A DNA stretch of 64,000 nucleotides from contig QUIQ01000006.1 of the NCBI GenBank assembly GCA_003480165.1, positions 26,356 through 90,355 of the forward strand, read 5' to 3'. The notes beneath the pieces were generated by a model. The model was given only the letters and a program-made list of their open reading frames with translations, did not search any database and was not told the origin of the DNA. Below, piece by piece: positions 1 through 9,345 of this stretch. The DNA is from Firmicutes bacterium AM41-11. Its GTDB lineage: Bacteria > Bacillota_I > Bacilli_A > Erysipelotrichales > Erysipelotrichaceae. Within the stretch, counting starts at the first letter, position 1. Each line of letters starts with the position of its first letter. Made by a program: the position numbers and the translations under genes.

Positions 1-1
1 C

Positions 2-988
2 CATAAATATAAACAAGATAAGAAGATTGGTATGCCACTTGTCTTAAATAATTATGATTTAATGCCATTCTGGTCACGTTTCTTTGATAGCTTAGGTTAT
101 CAAGTTGTTTGGTCTTTACCAAGTACAATTGAAACGTATCAACTTGGCCAACAAACTATTCCTAGTGATACGGCATGTTTCCCTGCTAAGGTCGTACATG
201 GACATATCCAACAATTATTAAATATGCACTTGGATACGATTTTCTATCCTTGTATGACGTATAACGTGGATGAAAACCAATCCGATAATCACTACAATTG
301 TCCGATTGTTGCATATTATCCACAGGTTATTGAAAGCAATATGGATTTAGGCGATACAAAGTTTATTAGTCCATTCCTTTCTTTTGATGACGAAAAACGT
401 TTTGTGAAAGCCATTGAATTGCATTTTGGAAAAGCGGGTATCTCGTTTAAAGCTAAAGATATTCGTATTGCGTTGCATGCAGCGGTGAATGAATACAATG
501 AATTTATGTATCAACTACATATCAAGCATAATGAATTAGTGGATTATGCCCGTGCACATCATCATCCGATGGTAGTTCTATGTGGTCGTCCATATCATTT
601 GGATCCATTAATCAATCACCAAATCAATCAATTGTTGACGCAACTTGGATTTGTGGTTTTATCGGAAGAATCTGTGCCAGTGCAAAAACCGCATTCGACC
701 CATGTTTTAAACCAATGGACTTATCATGCACGTTTATATCAAGCGGCTCATTATGTTTGTGAAAATGAAGATATGCATTTGGTGCAACTGGTTAGTTTTG
801 GCTGTGGTATCGATGCCGTAACAACGGATGAAGTGAAAGAAATCCTTCAAACAGCGGATAAATTCTATACCCAGATCAAGATTGATGAAGTTGATAACTT
901 AGGGGCTGTGCGTATTCGTTTGCGTTCTTTAAAAGGTGCAATTGAAGAGAAAATGAATCAAAGTGATGCTGGAACGGGAGGTGCTTAG
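2..988 (+). CDS. 2-hydroxyacyl-CoA dehydratase activase-related protein, C-terminal part (5' truncated by window edge)
   Basis: The reading frame is open from base 2 with no stop and no convincing start, so the gene begins outside the window and the ATG at 32 is internal. The visible 328 residues match the DUF2229/COG3580 part of the large CoA-enzyme activases: an opening IGMPLVLNNYDLMPFW motif, then GRPYHLDPLINHQI and, near the end, SFGCGIDAVTTDEV. In that family the missing N-terminal part normally carries two ASKHA-type BcrAD/BadFG ATPase domains holding a 4Fe-4S cluster, which drive ATP-dependent electron transfer to a dehydratase. The actual substrate is unknown. The stop is one base before the next gene, which is clearly its partner. 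Confidence 0.8.
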   Translation, partial: HKYKQDKKIGMPLVLNNYDLMPFWSRFFDSLGYQVVWSLPSTIETYQLGQQTIPSDTACFPAKVVHGHIQQLLNMHLDTIFYPCMTYNVDENQSDNHYNCPIVAYYPQVIESNMDLGDTKFISPFLSFDDEKRFVKAIELHFGKAGISFKAKDIRIALHAAVNEYNEFMYQLHIKHNELVDYARAHHHPMVVLCGRPYHLDPLINHQINQLLTQLGFVVLSEESVPVQKPHSTHVLNQWTYHARLYQAAHYVCENEDMHLVQLVSFGCGIDAVTTDEVKEILQTADKFYTQIKIDEVDNLGAVRIRLRSLKGAIEEKMNQSDAGTGGA

Positions 989-989
989 A

Positions 990-2228
990 ATGTATACAAA
1001 GTTTACATCTGATATGAAAAAGGATCATTTGGTCCTTGTCCCTAGTATGTTGCCTATTCACTTTAAATTTTTAGTTCCAATTTTTGAAATGAACGGATAT
1101 AAACTAGAAGTTTTAGAGACCGATAACGATAATATTCGTTTAGAAGGTCTGGCTCATGTACATAATGATATGTGTTATCCTGCTTTACTTGTTATTGGGC
1201 AGTTCTTTGATGCCCTAAAAAGCGGCAAATATGACTTAGACCATGTAGCTTTGGCAATTACACAGACCGGTGGAGGTTGTCGTGCCAGCAACTATCTTTC
1301 TTTATTGCGTAAGGCTTTGGAACGCGAAGGACTAGACTATATTCCGGTTATTAGTGCCAATATGTCTGGTCTTGAAAAAGATAGTGGGATTGATTTTACC
1401 TTGCCTTTGATTATGCGTATTATCTACGGAACTTTGTACGGGGATGCTTTGATGTGGTTAAAGAATCAAGTGAAACCTTATGAGTTGAATCCTGGAGATA
1501 CTGACCGAGTGATTGATGAAATTGTTGCAGAGCTCTTGCACAGTTTTGAAGATGGTCAATATCGTAAGTCAAAGAAGATTTATCAAATTATGATTGATCG
1601 TATGAAGGCCATTCCGCGCAGTACGGAACCTAAGATTCGAGTAGGAATCGTTGGGGAAATCTATATGAAGTATTCGCCACTTGGCAATGGGCATCTGGAA
1701 GACTATTTGATTCAAGAAGGCTTTGAACCTGTCGTTTCTGGCGTTATGGATTTTGCCTTGTATTCGATTGAAAATGGCTTGATTGATTATCGTTATTATC
1801 ATATGCATGCCAAGTCACATCATTTTTATCAATTAGCCAAAGATGTTGTGATGCGTATGCAAAAAAACTTTATGAATGCCGTTAAAGAAGATGGTACGTT
1901 TAGAGAACCAGATGATTTTTCAGAAGTGATTCGCAATGGAAAACCATTTATTGATCCAGGCGTAAAAATGGGTGAAGGATGGCTTTTGACAAGCGAAGTC
2001 GTTTCTTTAGTGAAATCAGGTGTGGATAATGTTATTATGTGTCAACCATTTGGCTGCTTACCAAATCATATTGTTGCCAAAGGTATGACAAAGAAAATCA
2101 AAGAAGAATATCCGCAAGCCAATATTGCACCAATTGATTATGACCCAAGTGCATCGAAAGTAAACCAGGAGAATCGAATTCGTTTGATGATGGCCAATGC
2201 TCGATTAAATGCACAGGAGTTTAAATAA
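990..2228 (+). CDS. 2-hydroxyacyl-CoA dehydratase-like partner protein (COG3581 type)
   Basis: A 412-residue protein related to the second half of large CoA-substrate-specific enzyme activases and to the HgdB/FldB dehydratase subunits. Family-like features are the NDMCYPALLVIGQFFDAL segment near residue 60 and TQTGGGCRASNYLSLLRKAL near residue 93, where cysteines could ligate an iron-sulfur cluster, and a further conserved Cys in MCQPFGCLPNH. The start is ATG 990, set by GGGAGGTG at 976-983; an in-frame ATG at 963 lies inside the upstream gene and has no such site. The gene follows the activase by one base and is surely co-translated with it. In many clostridia the two parts are fused in one polypeptide of about 1400 residues; here they are separate. 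Confidence 0.8.
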   Translation: MYTKFTSDMKKDHLVLVPSMLPIHFKFLVPIFEMNGYKLEVLETDNDNIRLEGLAHVHNDMCYPALLVIGQFFDALKSGKYDLDHVALAITQTGGGCRASNYLSLLRKALEREGLDYIPVISANMSGLEKDSGIDFTLPLIMRIIYGTLYGDALMWLKNQVKPYELNPGDTDRVIDEIVAELLHSFEDGQYRKSKKIYQIMIDRMKAIPRSTEPKIRVGIVGEIYMKYSPLGNGHLEDYLIQEGFEPVVSGVMDFALYSIENGLIDYRYYHMHAKSHHFYQLAKDVVMRMQKNFMNAVKEDGTFREPDDFSEVIRNGKPFIDPGVKMGEGWLLTSEVVSLVKSGVDNVIMCQPFGCLPNHIVAKGMTKKIKEEYPQANIAPIDYDPSASKVNQENRIRLMMANARLNAQEFK

Positions 2229-3061
2229 TGGTTGAGGCTCTTGTTTACGCTTATTTTTACCTTGTACTATATTCGTTTTTGGGATGGATCTGTGAGAGTA
2301 CCTATGTAAGTATTCCCAAAGGACATTTTGTGAATAGAGGGTTCTTTTATGGCCCTTATATTCCTATTTATGGTTTTGGCTCACTAATTGCTTTGTATCC
2401 CTTGTTGCCATTTCAAAATAATCCATTGATTATCTTTTTTCTAGGCTCGTTTTTATGCTCGGTTATGGAGTATATCACCAGCTGGGTTATGGAGAAGCTT
2501 TTCCATATGCGATGGTGGGATTATAGCTATCGGAAATACAATATCAATGGTCGGGTTTGCCTGTTAAACTCAACCCTTTTTGGCTTGATGTTGTTGGCAT
2601 TGGTCTATGTCGTACATCCTTTCGCAAAACATTTGGTGACTTCTATCCCATTTATTTATACTGTATGTTTTTTAGGCGTTTTTACGATTGGATGGAGCAT
2701 TGACTTTGTCTTCACTTTGATTTCTTTGATGCGCCGCAAACATGTTCTAGAAAAGATGCGCGCCGATGTGGAAGAATTCCAAGCCCAATTTGAAGCTAAT
2801 GTACAAATGGGACTTTCGGAAATCGAACAGCGTAAAGAGGAAAGACAAGCTCGCAAAGAGAAACGCCGAGAAGAATTTGAATTATGGGTTTCACAACAAG
2901 AAAATCTTCAATCTCGTTTAAATCGTTTCCATGAAAATATGGAAAACATCGTTGCGATGAAGAAGTCCCATTTAAGTTCGGCTTTCCCAGAACGTCATGT
3001 AAGTGAAGAATTTAAAGAATTAAAACGAATTGCGGATGAAATGCATGAAAAGTTTAAATAA
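2228..3061 (+). CDS. Membrane protein of the putative ABC-transporter type IV family (PF06541) with coiled-coil tail
   Basis: 277 residues. The N-terminal 170 or so residues hold about five hydrophobic segments and the family pattern YSFLGWICESTYVSI...FVNRGFFYGPYIPIYGFGSL. The last hundred residues are charged, rich in Glu/Arg/Lys and probably helical coiled coil facing the cytoplasm. The ATG overlaps the last base of the upstream stop (TAATG), so it is translationally coupled to the dehydratase-like gene. The family name is historical: no ATPase partner is encoded nearby and no transport function is shown. Function unknown. Confidence 0.65.
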   Translation: MVEALVYAYFYLVLYSFLGWICESTYVSIPKGHFVNRGFFYGPYIPIYGFGSLIALYPLLPFQNNPLIIFFLGSFLCSVMEYITSWVMEKLFHMRWWDYSYRKYNINGRVCLLNSTLFGLMLLALVYVVHPFAKHLVTSIPFIYTVCFLGVFTIGWSIDFVFTLISLMRRKHVLEKMRADVEEFQAQFEANVQMGLSEIEQRKEERQARKEKRREEFELWVSQQENLQSRLNRFHENMENIVAMKKSHLSSAFPERHVSEEFKELKRIADEMHEKFK

Positions 3062-3533
3062 ATCCTTTCCGGCAATGCGCAGGGAAAGACAAGCTTTATC
3101 GCAAGAAGCTTGTATTGAAATATTAAAAAAGGAACCACGAGGTGTAATGGCTTTATATGATGTAAATGGCTATCCTTATACGGTTGTATTAAATCATTAT
3201 TATGCCGATGGAAGACTCTATTTTCATGGCGCTAAGCAAGGCTGTAAGATGGAGATCTTAAAGCAAAACCCAAAAGTTTGTTTCTGTGTTATGGACCAAG
3301 GCACGCCTAAACCGAATCATTGGTCTTTGAATTTCCAAAGTGTTGTCGTCTTTGGCGAAGTGAAATTTATTACCGATCCGCAAGAAACCAAAGACTGGAT
3401 CTATCGCTTTGGGAAACGCTATTATCCGGTTGATCAAGCCTTTTGGGATTCCATCAAAAATTGCGAAAATAGCTTACAGATGTTCTATTTAGAGATTCAT
3501 CATATGACGGGGAAACTCGTCAATGAATCCTAG
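3045..3533 (+). CDS. Pyridoxamine 5'-phosphate oxidase-family FMN-binding protein
   Basis: About 162 residues with the split-barrel flavin fold: an opening MRRERQALSQEACIEILK, then GVMALYDVNGYPYTVVLNHYY and LYFHGAKQGCKMEIL, as in NimA-like and PNPOx-like proteins that bind FMN or F420. Such proteins reduce nitro compounds or act on unknown small molecules; no substrate can be read here. The start is uncertain. ATG 3045 overlaps the end of the previous gene and keeps the F-x-MRR lead-in common in this family, while ATG 3075 gives MRRERQ directly; neither has a clear ribosome binding site, and coupling to the upstream gene is likely. Confidence 0.7.
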   Translation: MKSLNKSFPAMRRERQALSQEACIEILKKEPRGVMALYDVNGYPYTVVLNHYYADGRLYFHGAKQGCKMEILKQNPKVCFCVMDQGTPKPNHWSLNFQSVVVFGEVKFITDPQETKDWIYRFGKRYYPVDQAFWDSIKNCENSLQMFYLEIHHMTGKLVNES

Positions 3534-3543
3534 AAAATTTTAC

Positions 3544-3572
3544 TTTACATTTCAAGTCTTGAATGATACTAT
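3544..3572 (+). promoter_or_regulatory. Predicted sigma-A promoter for rpsF-ssb-rpsR
   Basis: TTTACA at 3544-3549, a 17-base spacer, and TACTAT at 3567-3572. About 70 bases of leader follow, with two simple hairpins: GAGCAAG/CTTGCTC at about 3577-3596 and GTTTCTT/AAGAAAC near 3600-3619. The second lies just before the AGGGAGGTG site of rpsF. They could be an autoregulatory S6:S18 target, but I do not see the CCG bulge expected of that motif. Confidence 0.55.
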
Positions 3573-3644
3573 AAACGAGCAAGTTTGCGCTTGCTCTCTG
3601 TTTCTTAGAATAAAGAAACCAAAAGTCCAAAGGGAGGTGTACGT

Positions 3645-3944
3645 ATGAAAAAATATGAAATCATGTACATTGTCAACGCATCTTTAGATGACGAACAGTT
3701 CCAAAAAGTGACTGATCGTTTGAACAACACAATTATCGAAAATGGTGGAACAATCGACCAATTTGATGATTGGGGAATCAAAGAATTTGCGTATGAAATC
3801 GATCACATGAAAAAAGGACACTATGCAGTCGTTAATGCTACCGCAAATAACGAAGGTATTGCTGAATATCAACGTTTAGCTCGTATCAGCAACAGTGTTA
3901 TCCGTATTATGGTTGTAAAAACCGAAGATGAAAAAAGAGGTTAA
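3645..3944 (+). CDS. rpsF: 30S ribosomal protein S6
   Basis: 99 residues starting [18 protein letters not shown], the typical S6 N-terminus, with the ferredoxin-like pattern and the conserved [18 protein letters not shown] and GHYAVVNA segments. S6 binds the central domain of 16S rRNA as a dimer with S18. The start is fixed by GGGAGGTG 8 bases upstream. It heads the standard rpsF-ssb-rpsR operon; ssb follows after two bases. Confidence 0.97.
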   Translation: MKKYEIMYIVNASLDDEQFQKVTDRLNNTIIENGGTIDQFDDWGIKEFAYEIDHMKKGHYAVVNATANNEGIAEYQRLARISNSVIRIMVVKTEDEKRG

Positions 3945-3946
3945 TT

Positions 3947-4435
3947 ATGATTAATCGAGTTGTCTTGACAGGTCGTTTGACTAGAGATATTGAACTTAGA
4001 CGTACGCAAAGTGGTGCAGCAGTTGCATCTTTTACGCTTGCCGTCGATCGTAGTTTTAAACGCGAAGGTCAACCAGAGGCAGATTTCATCAACTGTGTTG
4101 CTTGGAATCGTAGTGCTGAAACAATGGCCCAATATTTACATAAAGGTTCATTGATTGGGGTTGATGGACGTATTCAAACAAGAAATTATGACAATCAACA
4201 AGGACAACGTGTCTATGTGACAGAAGTTGTTTGCGATAGTTTCACTTTCTTGGAATCTCGTGCACAATCACAAGCAAATCAACAGCCAGCAAACAATGGC
4301 TATGCAGCGCCTCAATATAATCAACAACCTGTTTATTCACAGCCTGTTGCACAACAACCGGTTGAACAATCTTTCGATTCTTCATTTGATGAAAATGACA
4401 CACTAGATATTGCTAGTGATGATTTACCATTCTAG
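3947..4435 (+). CDS. ssb: Single-stranded DNA-binding protein
   Basis: 162 residues. The N-terminal OB fold (about residues 1-105) has the SSB patterns [27 protein letters not shown] and [19 protein letters not shown]. It is followed by a Gln/Asn/Pro-rich flexible linker and the acidic C-terminal tip DDLPF, which in this family recruits replication and repair partners. It acts as a tetramer coating single-stranded DNA. Location between the S6 and S18 genes is the normal Firmicutes arrangement, coupling SSB supply to ribosomal protein synthesis. Confidence 0.97.
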   Translation: MINRVVLTGRLTRDIELRRTQSGAAVASFTLAVDRSFKREGQPEADFINCVAWNRSAETMAQYLHKGSLIGVDGRIQTRNYDNQQGQRVYVTEVVCDSFTFLESRAQSQANQQPANNGYAAPQYNQQPVYSQPVAQQPVEQSFDSSFDENDTLDIASDDLPF

Positions 4436-4451
4436 AAAGGAAGTAAAGATC

Positions 4452-4682
4452 ATGGCATTTAGAAAACAACGTATGGGCCGTAAAAAGGTTTGTTACTTTA
4501 CGAAAAATAAAATTAAATACATTGACTACAAAGATGTTGAATTATTAAAACGTTTTATCAACGCTAATGGAAAAATTATTCCTAGACGTGTTACTGGTAC
4601 TCGTGCTAAATATCAGAGAATGCTTGCCAAAGCAATCAAGCGTGCTCGTCAAATGGCATTATTACCATATGTAGTAGACTAA
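4452..4682 (+). CDS. rpsR: 30S ribosomal protein S18
   Basis: 76 residues beginning [16 protein letters not shown], with the S18 core [26 protein letters not shown] and [19 protein letters not shown]. The start at 4452 is chosen because of the AGAAAGGAAG site just upstream; an in-frame start at 4410 inside ssb adds residues not found in S18. It binds with S6 to the 30S platform. A strong terminator follows at once. Confidence 0.97.
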   Translation: MAFRKQRMGRKKVCYFTKNKIKYIDYKDVELLKRFINANGKIIPRRVTGTRAKYQRMLAKAIKRARQMALLPYVVD

Positions 4683-4685
4683 TAG

Positions 4686-4710
4686 AGTGCTCTTAGAGCA
4701 CTTTTTTTTT
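4686..4710 (+). terminator. Rho-independent terminator after rpsR
   Basis: Perfect 7-bp stem AGTGCTC/GAGCACT around a TTA loop, followed by nine T. It separates the ribosomal operon from the DUF2232-gdpP-rplI-dnaB genes, although the next start codon is only 28 bases away, so that gene may rely on readthrough or a very close promoter. Confidence 0.9.
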
Positions 4711-4737
4711 GACTTTCTTTTTGTTATAGTTATCTGT

Positions 4738-5586
4738 ATGAAAACAAAAGAACTTACAAGAGGGGCGATGGTTTGTGCCCTCTATGGAATTTTATTATTT
4801 ATTAACCAACAAACCGCTCTAACCATCGAAAGTAGTATGAATTGGATCTTTACGTTTCCGGTTTTAATTTATACCGGAATGTATGGCTCCAACATGGGTG
4901 GAATTGTAGCTGTTGCGATGGCTATGATGACCTTTTTATTTGGAGGATTTACCACTTGGTTTTATAGCTGGACTTCCATTCTCATCGGTTTTATTTATGG
5001 AATTGGTTTGTATAAACGCTGGGGACATGTCTTGAATTTTTCTATTTGTGCCATTCTTTCCGTTATTTCCAGTGCTTTGATCATCTATTTATGGGCTGGT
5101 ATTTTCGGCTATGATCTGGCAACAGAATTTGCGGATATCTTAGCTATTGCACCATGGATTCACTTACAGGTTCTGGTCTTTGTCTTTGTGATCTTATTGG
5201 GGATTCTTCAAGCTTTTTGTATTCACATGATTGCTTTAATGATTTGTGCCAGACTCCATGTTCAAATACGTCCATTAGGCAATATTCGGGATTTTCCTAC
5301 ACCACGCTGGGTAGGAATTGTTTCTGTGCTCATTCTGGCAGGCTACTTTTTAGGCCAAAATGTGGTAAACTCTGATATGAAAGATATTCTGCAAATCATT
5401 GCCATTATGGATTTAATGGTCTTAGATTTTTTTGGCGTACTGTATTTTTTGAATCGCAGTATTGCCCGCAAAAGCCGTTCATCGACTTTTTTAGCTATCA
5501 TTGGTGCCTTTGTGCCACTGGTTCAATTCCTTTGGATTGGTGCAGGACTAGCAGATTGTCTGTTTCAGATACGGCATAAGAATTGA
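4738..5586 (+). CDS. DUF2232 (YybS-like) membrane protein
   Basis: 282 residues with about eight hydrophobic segments, opening MKTKELTRGAMVCALYGILLF. DUF2232/YybS proteins sit immediately upstream of gdpP in many Firmicutes, as here, but have no established activity; the fold resembles ECF-transporter S components. The start is taken at 4738 because an earlier frame start at 4687 lies within the terminator hairpin. There is no good ribosome binding site in front of 4738. The stop is 9 bases before gdpP. Confidence 0.75.
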   Translation: MKTKELTRGAMVCALYGILLFINQQTALTIESSMNWIFTFPVLIYTGMYGSNMGGIVAVAMAMMTFLFGGFTTWFYSWTSILIGFIYGIGLYKRWGHVLNFSICAILSVISSALIIYLWAGIFGYDLATEFADILAIAPWIHLQVLVFVFVILLGILQAFCIHMIALMICARLHVQIRPLGNIRDFPTPRWVGIVSVLILAGYFLGQNVVNSDMKDILQIIAIMDLMVLDFFGVLYFLNRSIARKSRSSTFLAIIGAFVPLVQFLWIGAGLADCLFQIRHKN

Positions 5587-5595
5587 GGGAATAGT

Positions 5596-7566
5596 ATGAA
5601 AGGATTTCAAAAATGGCAATACATTACCTTTGTGGCATGTATTGTTACCATCTTTTATATCGGTTATGACTTTTTGAAAACCGGAAATATCGTAAAATTG
5701 ATTTTCGAGGCCTTTTTACTTGCGTTTTTTGAAGCCTCTTTTTTGGGGCTTTGGTTTGCGATTCGTAAAAAAGGCTATCAGACCGAAGTTGATGTATCCC
5801 GTTTTCTAGGTAAAGATGCTAAGGGTGCTTTAAGTTTTGGAAACATTGGTTTATTGACCTACAACGATGAGTATATTGTGACATGGGCCAGTGATTTCTT
5901 TAAAGAACGTGGCATTCATATAGTTAACAACAAGTTGACTTCCTGGATTCAAGATACCCGGAAATTGTTTGAAGATGAAGTGGATTACGTTATTGGTGAA
6001 TACGAAGATTCTTACTATGAAATTAGTCGTAAGGTGAATTCCAATGTCATCTATGTGCGAGATGTCACTTCGTATCAAAAGTTATCCAAGCAGTATTTAG
6101 AAAATGCGATTGTGGTTGGTTTATTGCAGTTGGATAACTACTTGGAGTATCAATCGTTTGAGAATGAAGAGACCATGGCACAGATCAACATGAAGTTGCG
6201 TGGTCCTTTAATTAGCTGGGCTAAAGAGCACAATATGGTGGTTCGGCGTACGCGTGCTGACCGCTTATTTGTGGTTTTAAATAAAAAGAGTTTTGAAGAG
6301 CTTAAACAAGATAATTTTTCGATTCTTCAAATTGTTAAAGATGAAGCCAATCGACTCGATGTTTCTATTACGCTAAGTATGGCCTTTGCGTATGGAAGCA
6401 ATGACTTTTCGGATTTAGATGATATGGTAAACCAGTTGATTGAATTAACGCAATCACGAGGTGGCGATCAAGTGGCTTTCCGTAATATGAATGGCCCTGT
6501 ACAATATGTTGGGGGAAACAGTGAAGGTGGTTCCACGCGTTCGAAAGTGCGTGTGCATACAATGGCTCAATCCATACAAGGTGCGATGCGTGATACCGAT
6601 AAGATCTTTATCGTTGGTCATGTAGATACCGATTTTGATTGTATGGGTGCGGCCTTAGGTATGTCTAGCTGGGCCAAAGCTTTAGGTAAGACAGCCTATA
6701 TTGCCCTGCGAGATGTGAGTCGGGATACGCAATTGGATGATGTGATGCAACATTTTAAACAACAATTGCTCGATCGTCATAAATTTGTGACACCGAATGA
6801 AGCAATGGAAATGATGGATTTTGAAAACGATTTACTAATCCTTGTAGACCATGGAATTCCAGCTATTTCCAGTGCGCGGCCTTTTATTGATAACTGTAAG
6901 AATATTTTAGTTATTGATCACCATCGTCGTAGTGATAGCTTTGTCGACAATCCGATGTTAACGTATGTAGAACCAGCGGCAAGTTCCACTTGTGAGCTGA
7001 TTGTAGAATTAATTGGAAATGTGCCAAACCACGTGCCAATCTATGAATCAGAAGCCACTATTATGTATTTAGGTATTCTTGTCGATACCAACCGCTTTAA
7101 GATGCATTCCGATGCACGAACTTTTGAAGCAGCTGCAGCTTTGCGCTCGTGGGGCGCTAATGCGAACCTTGCCGAAAAAGCGTTATGTATCGATTATACC
7201 GATTTCGTCATTGAGAACCATTTGATCAATTTAGCGCAATGGGTTTTTAGTCGTTACATGGTGGTATGTATTGATGGACAGCCTGTAGAAAAGACGATGC
7301 TTGCTAAGGTAGCCCAATCCTTATTATTGATTAAAGGGTGTGATGCTTCCTTTGTGATTGCCCGTTTGGAAAACAAAGAAAAAGTCACAGCGGTATCTGC
7401 TCGAAGTACCGGGGCATACAATGTCCAAAAGATTATGGAAAAATTAAATGGTGGAGGTCACTTTACAGCCGCTGCTGTAGAGCGAACGGATTTAGATCCA
7501 CAGGAATGTAAAGAAAAATTAATACAGTTATTGGAGGAAGAAGAACATGAAAGTAATCCTGCTTAA
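5596..7566 (+). CDS. gdpP: Cyclic-di-AMP phosphodiesterase GdpP (DHH family)
   Basis: 656 residues, the usual length. Two transmembrane helices (about residues 8-26 and 34-56) are followed by a PAS-like region, a degenerate GGDEF domain (about 170-300), and a DHH/DHHA1 phosphoesterase. Metal-binding motifs are GHVDTDFDCMG (341-351), the DHH triad at 441-443, and GGGH at about 619-622. The family hydrolyses c-di-AMP to pApA at the inner face of the membrane, so it tunes potassium homeostasis, cell-wall stress and beta-lactam tolerance. The last 20 bases overlap the start of rplI. Confidence 0.95.
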   Translation: MKGFQKWQYITFVACIVTIFYIGYDFLKTGNIVKLIFEAFLLAFFEASFLGLWFAIRKKGYQTEVDVSRFLGKDAKGALSFGNIGLLTYNDEYIVTWASDFFKERGIHIVNNKLTSWIQDTRKLFEDEVDYVIGEYEDSYYEISRKVNSNVIYVRDVTSYQKLSKQYLENAIVVGLLQLDNYLEYQSFENEETMAQINMKLRGPLISWAKEHNMVVRRTRADRLFVVLNKKSFEELKQDNFSILQIVKDEANRLDVSITLSMAFAYGSNDFSDLDDMVNQLIELTQSRGGDQVAFRNMNGPVQYVGGNSEGGSTRSKVRVHTMAQSIQGAMRDTDKIFIVGHVDTDFDCMGAALGMSSWAKALGKTAYIALRDVSRDTQLDDVMQHFKQQLLDRHKFVTPNEAMEMMDFENDLLILVDHGIPAISSARPFIDNCKNILVIDHHRRSDSFVDNPMLTYVEPAASSTCELIVELIGNVPNHVPIYESEATIMYLGILVDTNRFKMHSDARTFEAAAALRSWGANANLAEKALCIDYTDFVIENHLINLAQWVFSRYMVVCIDGQPVEKTMLAKVAQSLLLIKGCDASFVIARLENKEKVTAVSARSTGAYNVQKIMEKLNGGGHFTAAAVERTDLDPQECKEKLIQLLEEEEHESNPA

Positions 7567-7996
7567 AGATGTAAGAAAATTAGGAAAAAAAGATGAAGTA
7601 ATGGAGGTCAGTGATGGTTATGCACGTAATTATTTGATTAAAAACCATTTGGCTATCCAATATACTTCTGGTTCCAGTAAAGTTTTAGAGCAGCAACAAG
7701 AAGTGCGCCAGGAACAAGAAGACGAGTTAAAGGAACAAGCCGAACAAGTTAAAGCACAATTGGCAAAGACACCAGTTGAATTTATGTTAGCGGCGGGTAA
7801 AGAAGGACAAGTCTTTGGTTCGGTTTCCAGCAAGAATATTGTTGCAGCTTTACAGAAAAAAGGAATTCAAGTCGATAAGCGAAAAGTTCTTTTGGATACA
7901 CCAATTTCTTCTTTAGGAACTACACGCGTAAAAGTTGATTTATATCGTAATCAAGTTATTGGCGAAATTGTCGTAAAAGTTCGCCAGAAAGGCTAG
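7547..7996 (+). CDS. rplI: 50S ribosomal protein L9
   Basis: 149 residues. The N-terminal domain starts MKVILLKDVRKLGKKDEV with GYARNYLIKN, then comes a long connecting helix rich in Glu/Gln and a C-terminal domain with GQVFGSVSSKNI. It binds 23S rRNA near the L1 stalk. TTGGAGGAAG inside the end of gdpP provides the ribosome binding site; the 20-base overlap implies translational coupling to gdpP. Confidence 0.96.
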   Translation: MKVILLKDVRKLGKKDEVMEVSDGYARNYLIKNHLAIQYTSGSSKVLEQQQEVRQEQEDELKEQAEQVKAQLAKTPVEFMLAAGKEGQVFGSVSSKNIVAALQKKGIQVDKRKVLLDTPISSLGTTRVKVDLYRNQVIGEIVVKVRQKG

Positions 7997-7998
7997 GA

Positions 7999-9345
7999 AT
8001 GCCAAGGGAATTACCTAACAGCCAGCAATTGGAATGTGCGGTCTTAGGGGCTATTATGATGTGGCCCGATGTTATGACGGCCTGCAGTGATCAAGATTTA
8101 CAAGCAGAAGAGTTCTATTTGCCGCAACACCGAACTTTATATCAAACGATGTTGGATATGGCGGATGCCAATCAAGCGATTGATCAGATTACGGTCATTA
8201 CGCGTTTAAAAGATCAAGAACAACTGGATCAAGCAGGGGGCGCCGATTATGTCGTTTCTTTAGCGGATACTGCCATTAGTCCTGCCGTTGTTGGCATGTA
8301 TATTACAGAAATTAAGAATAAGGCCCAATTGCGCCGTTTGATTGATACTTCGGAAAAGATTGCCAATGACAGTTATGAGAACAGTGGGGATATTGATTCC
8401 GTCTTAGATAATGCGGAACGTGCCATTATGGAAGTAACCCGGGATCGCCGCGGTACGGAATTCGAATCCAGCAAAGAAATTGCCAATCGGGTTATTGCCG
8501 AGTTAAATGAATTACGAAACCATAAAGGGGTAACGGGCATTCAGACTGGCTTTACGGATTTAGACCGTATGACCAATGGTTTCCAACGTGGTGATTTGAT
8601 TATTCTTGCCGCACGTCCGGCAATGGGAAAATCCGCACTGGCTTTAAATTTTGTCAACCAAGTGGCTAAACGAAACGAAGGTTGTGTTTGTCTTTTCTCA
8701 TTGGAAATGCCTGCGGACTCTTTGATGAAGCGTTTAATGAGTGCTGAGAGTCGAGTTTATTCGGATAAACTTCGTTCGGGAAAACTTAAGGATTCTGATA
8801 TGTCGAAGTTAAATGCGAGTGCAACGCGTTTGAGTGAACGTCCTATCTATATCGATGATACAAGTAGTATTCGCGTTTCCCAGATTTTCTCGAAGTGTCG
8901 CAAGCTGCAAAGTGAACATGGTTCGATTTCTCTAATTGTGATTGACTACTTGCAGTTAATTTCTGGAACAAGAGCGGAATCGCGTCAACAAGAAGTATCA
9001 GATATTTCTCGTAACTTGAAGATTTTAGCGAAAGAGATGAACTGTCCGGTAATTGCACTATCACAGTTATCCCGTAAGGTGGAAGAAAGAACAAACCATG
9101 AACCCCAATTGTCCGATTTACGTGAATCGGGTTCGATTGAGCAGGATGCCGATATTGTCATGTTCTTATATCGGGCTAATTACTATGAAAAAGATAAAGA
9201 AGAACAAGAAGAGACAGAAGTGGTTGATTTGTCTTTGGCCAAACACCGTAATGGTGGGATTGGCGGAATCAAATTAGCCTTTGAAAAGAATATTTCGCGT
9301 TTCACAAACTATGCGAATGCAGGAGATGATATTTATGCGAATTGA
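7999..9345 (+). CDS. dnaB: Replicative DNA helicase
   Basis: 448 residues, normal for DnaB/DnaC-type hexameric helicases. N-terminal domain starts MPRELPNSQQLECAVLGAIM; the RecA-like C-terminal domain has Walker A ARPAMGKSALALN, the Walker B region ISLIVIDYLQLI, and the DnaB motif LRESGSIEQDADIVMFLYR. No intein is present. It unwinds the replication fork and binds primase. It starts two bases after the rplI stop, in the conserved rplI-dnaB order. Confidence 0.97.
   Translation: MPRELPNSQQLECAVLGAIMMWPDVMTACSDQDLQAEEFYLPQHRTLYQTMLDMADANQAIDQITVITRLKDQEQLDQAGGADYVVSLADTAISPAVVGMYITEIKNKAQLRRLIDTSEKIANDSYENSGDIDSVLDNAERAIMEVTRDRRGTEFESSKEIANRVIAELNELRNHKGVTGIQTGFTDLDRMTNGFQRGDLIILAARPAMGKSALALNFVNQVAKRNEGCVCLFSLEMPADSLMKRLMSAESRVYSDKLRSGKLKDSDMSKLNASATRLSERPIYIDDTSSIRVSQIFSKCRKLQSEHGSISLIVIDYLQLISGTRAESRQQEVSDISRNLKILAKEMNCPVIALSQLSRKVEERTNHEPQLSDLRESGSIEQDADIVMFLYRANYYEKDKEEQEETEVVDLSLAKHRNGGIGGIKLAFEKNISRFTNYANAGDDIYAN

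Noticed and set aside
3573-3644. S6:S18 autoregulatory RNA motif before rpsF
   Set aside because: Two hairpins are there, but the CCG bulge that defines that motif is not seen.
4687-4740. An upstream start (4687) for the DUF2232 gene
   Set aside because: It would place coding sequence in the rpsR terminator hairpin and its T-run, giving a Phe-rich artefact N-terminus.
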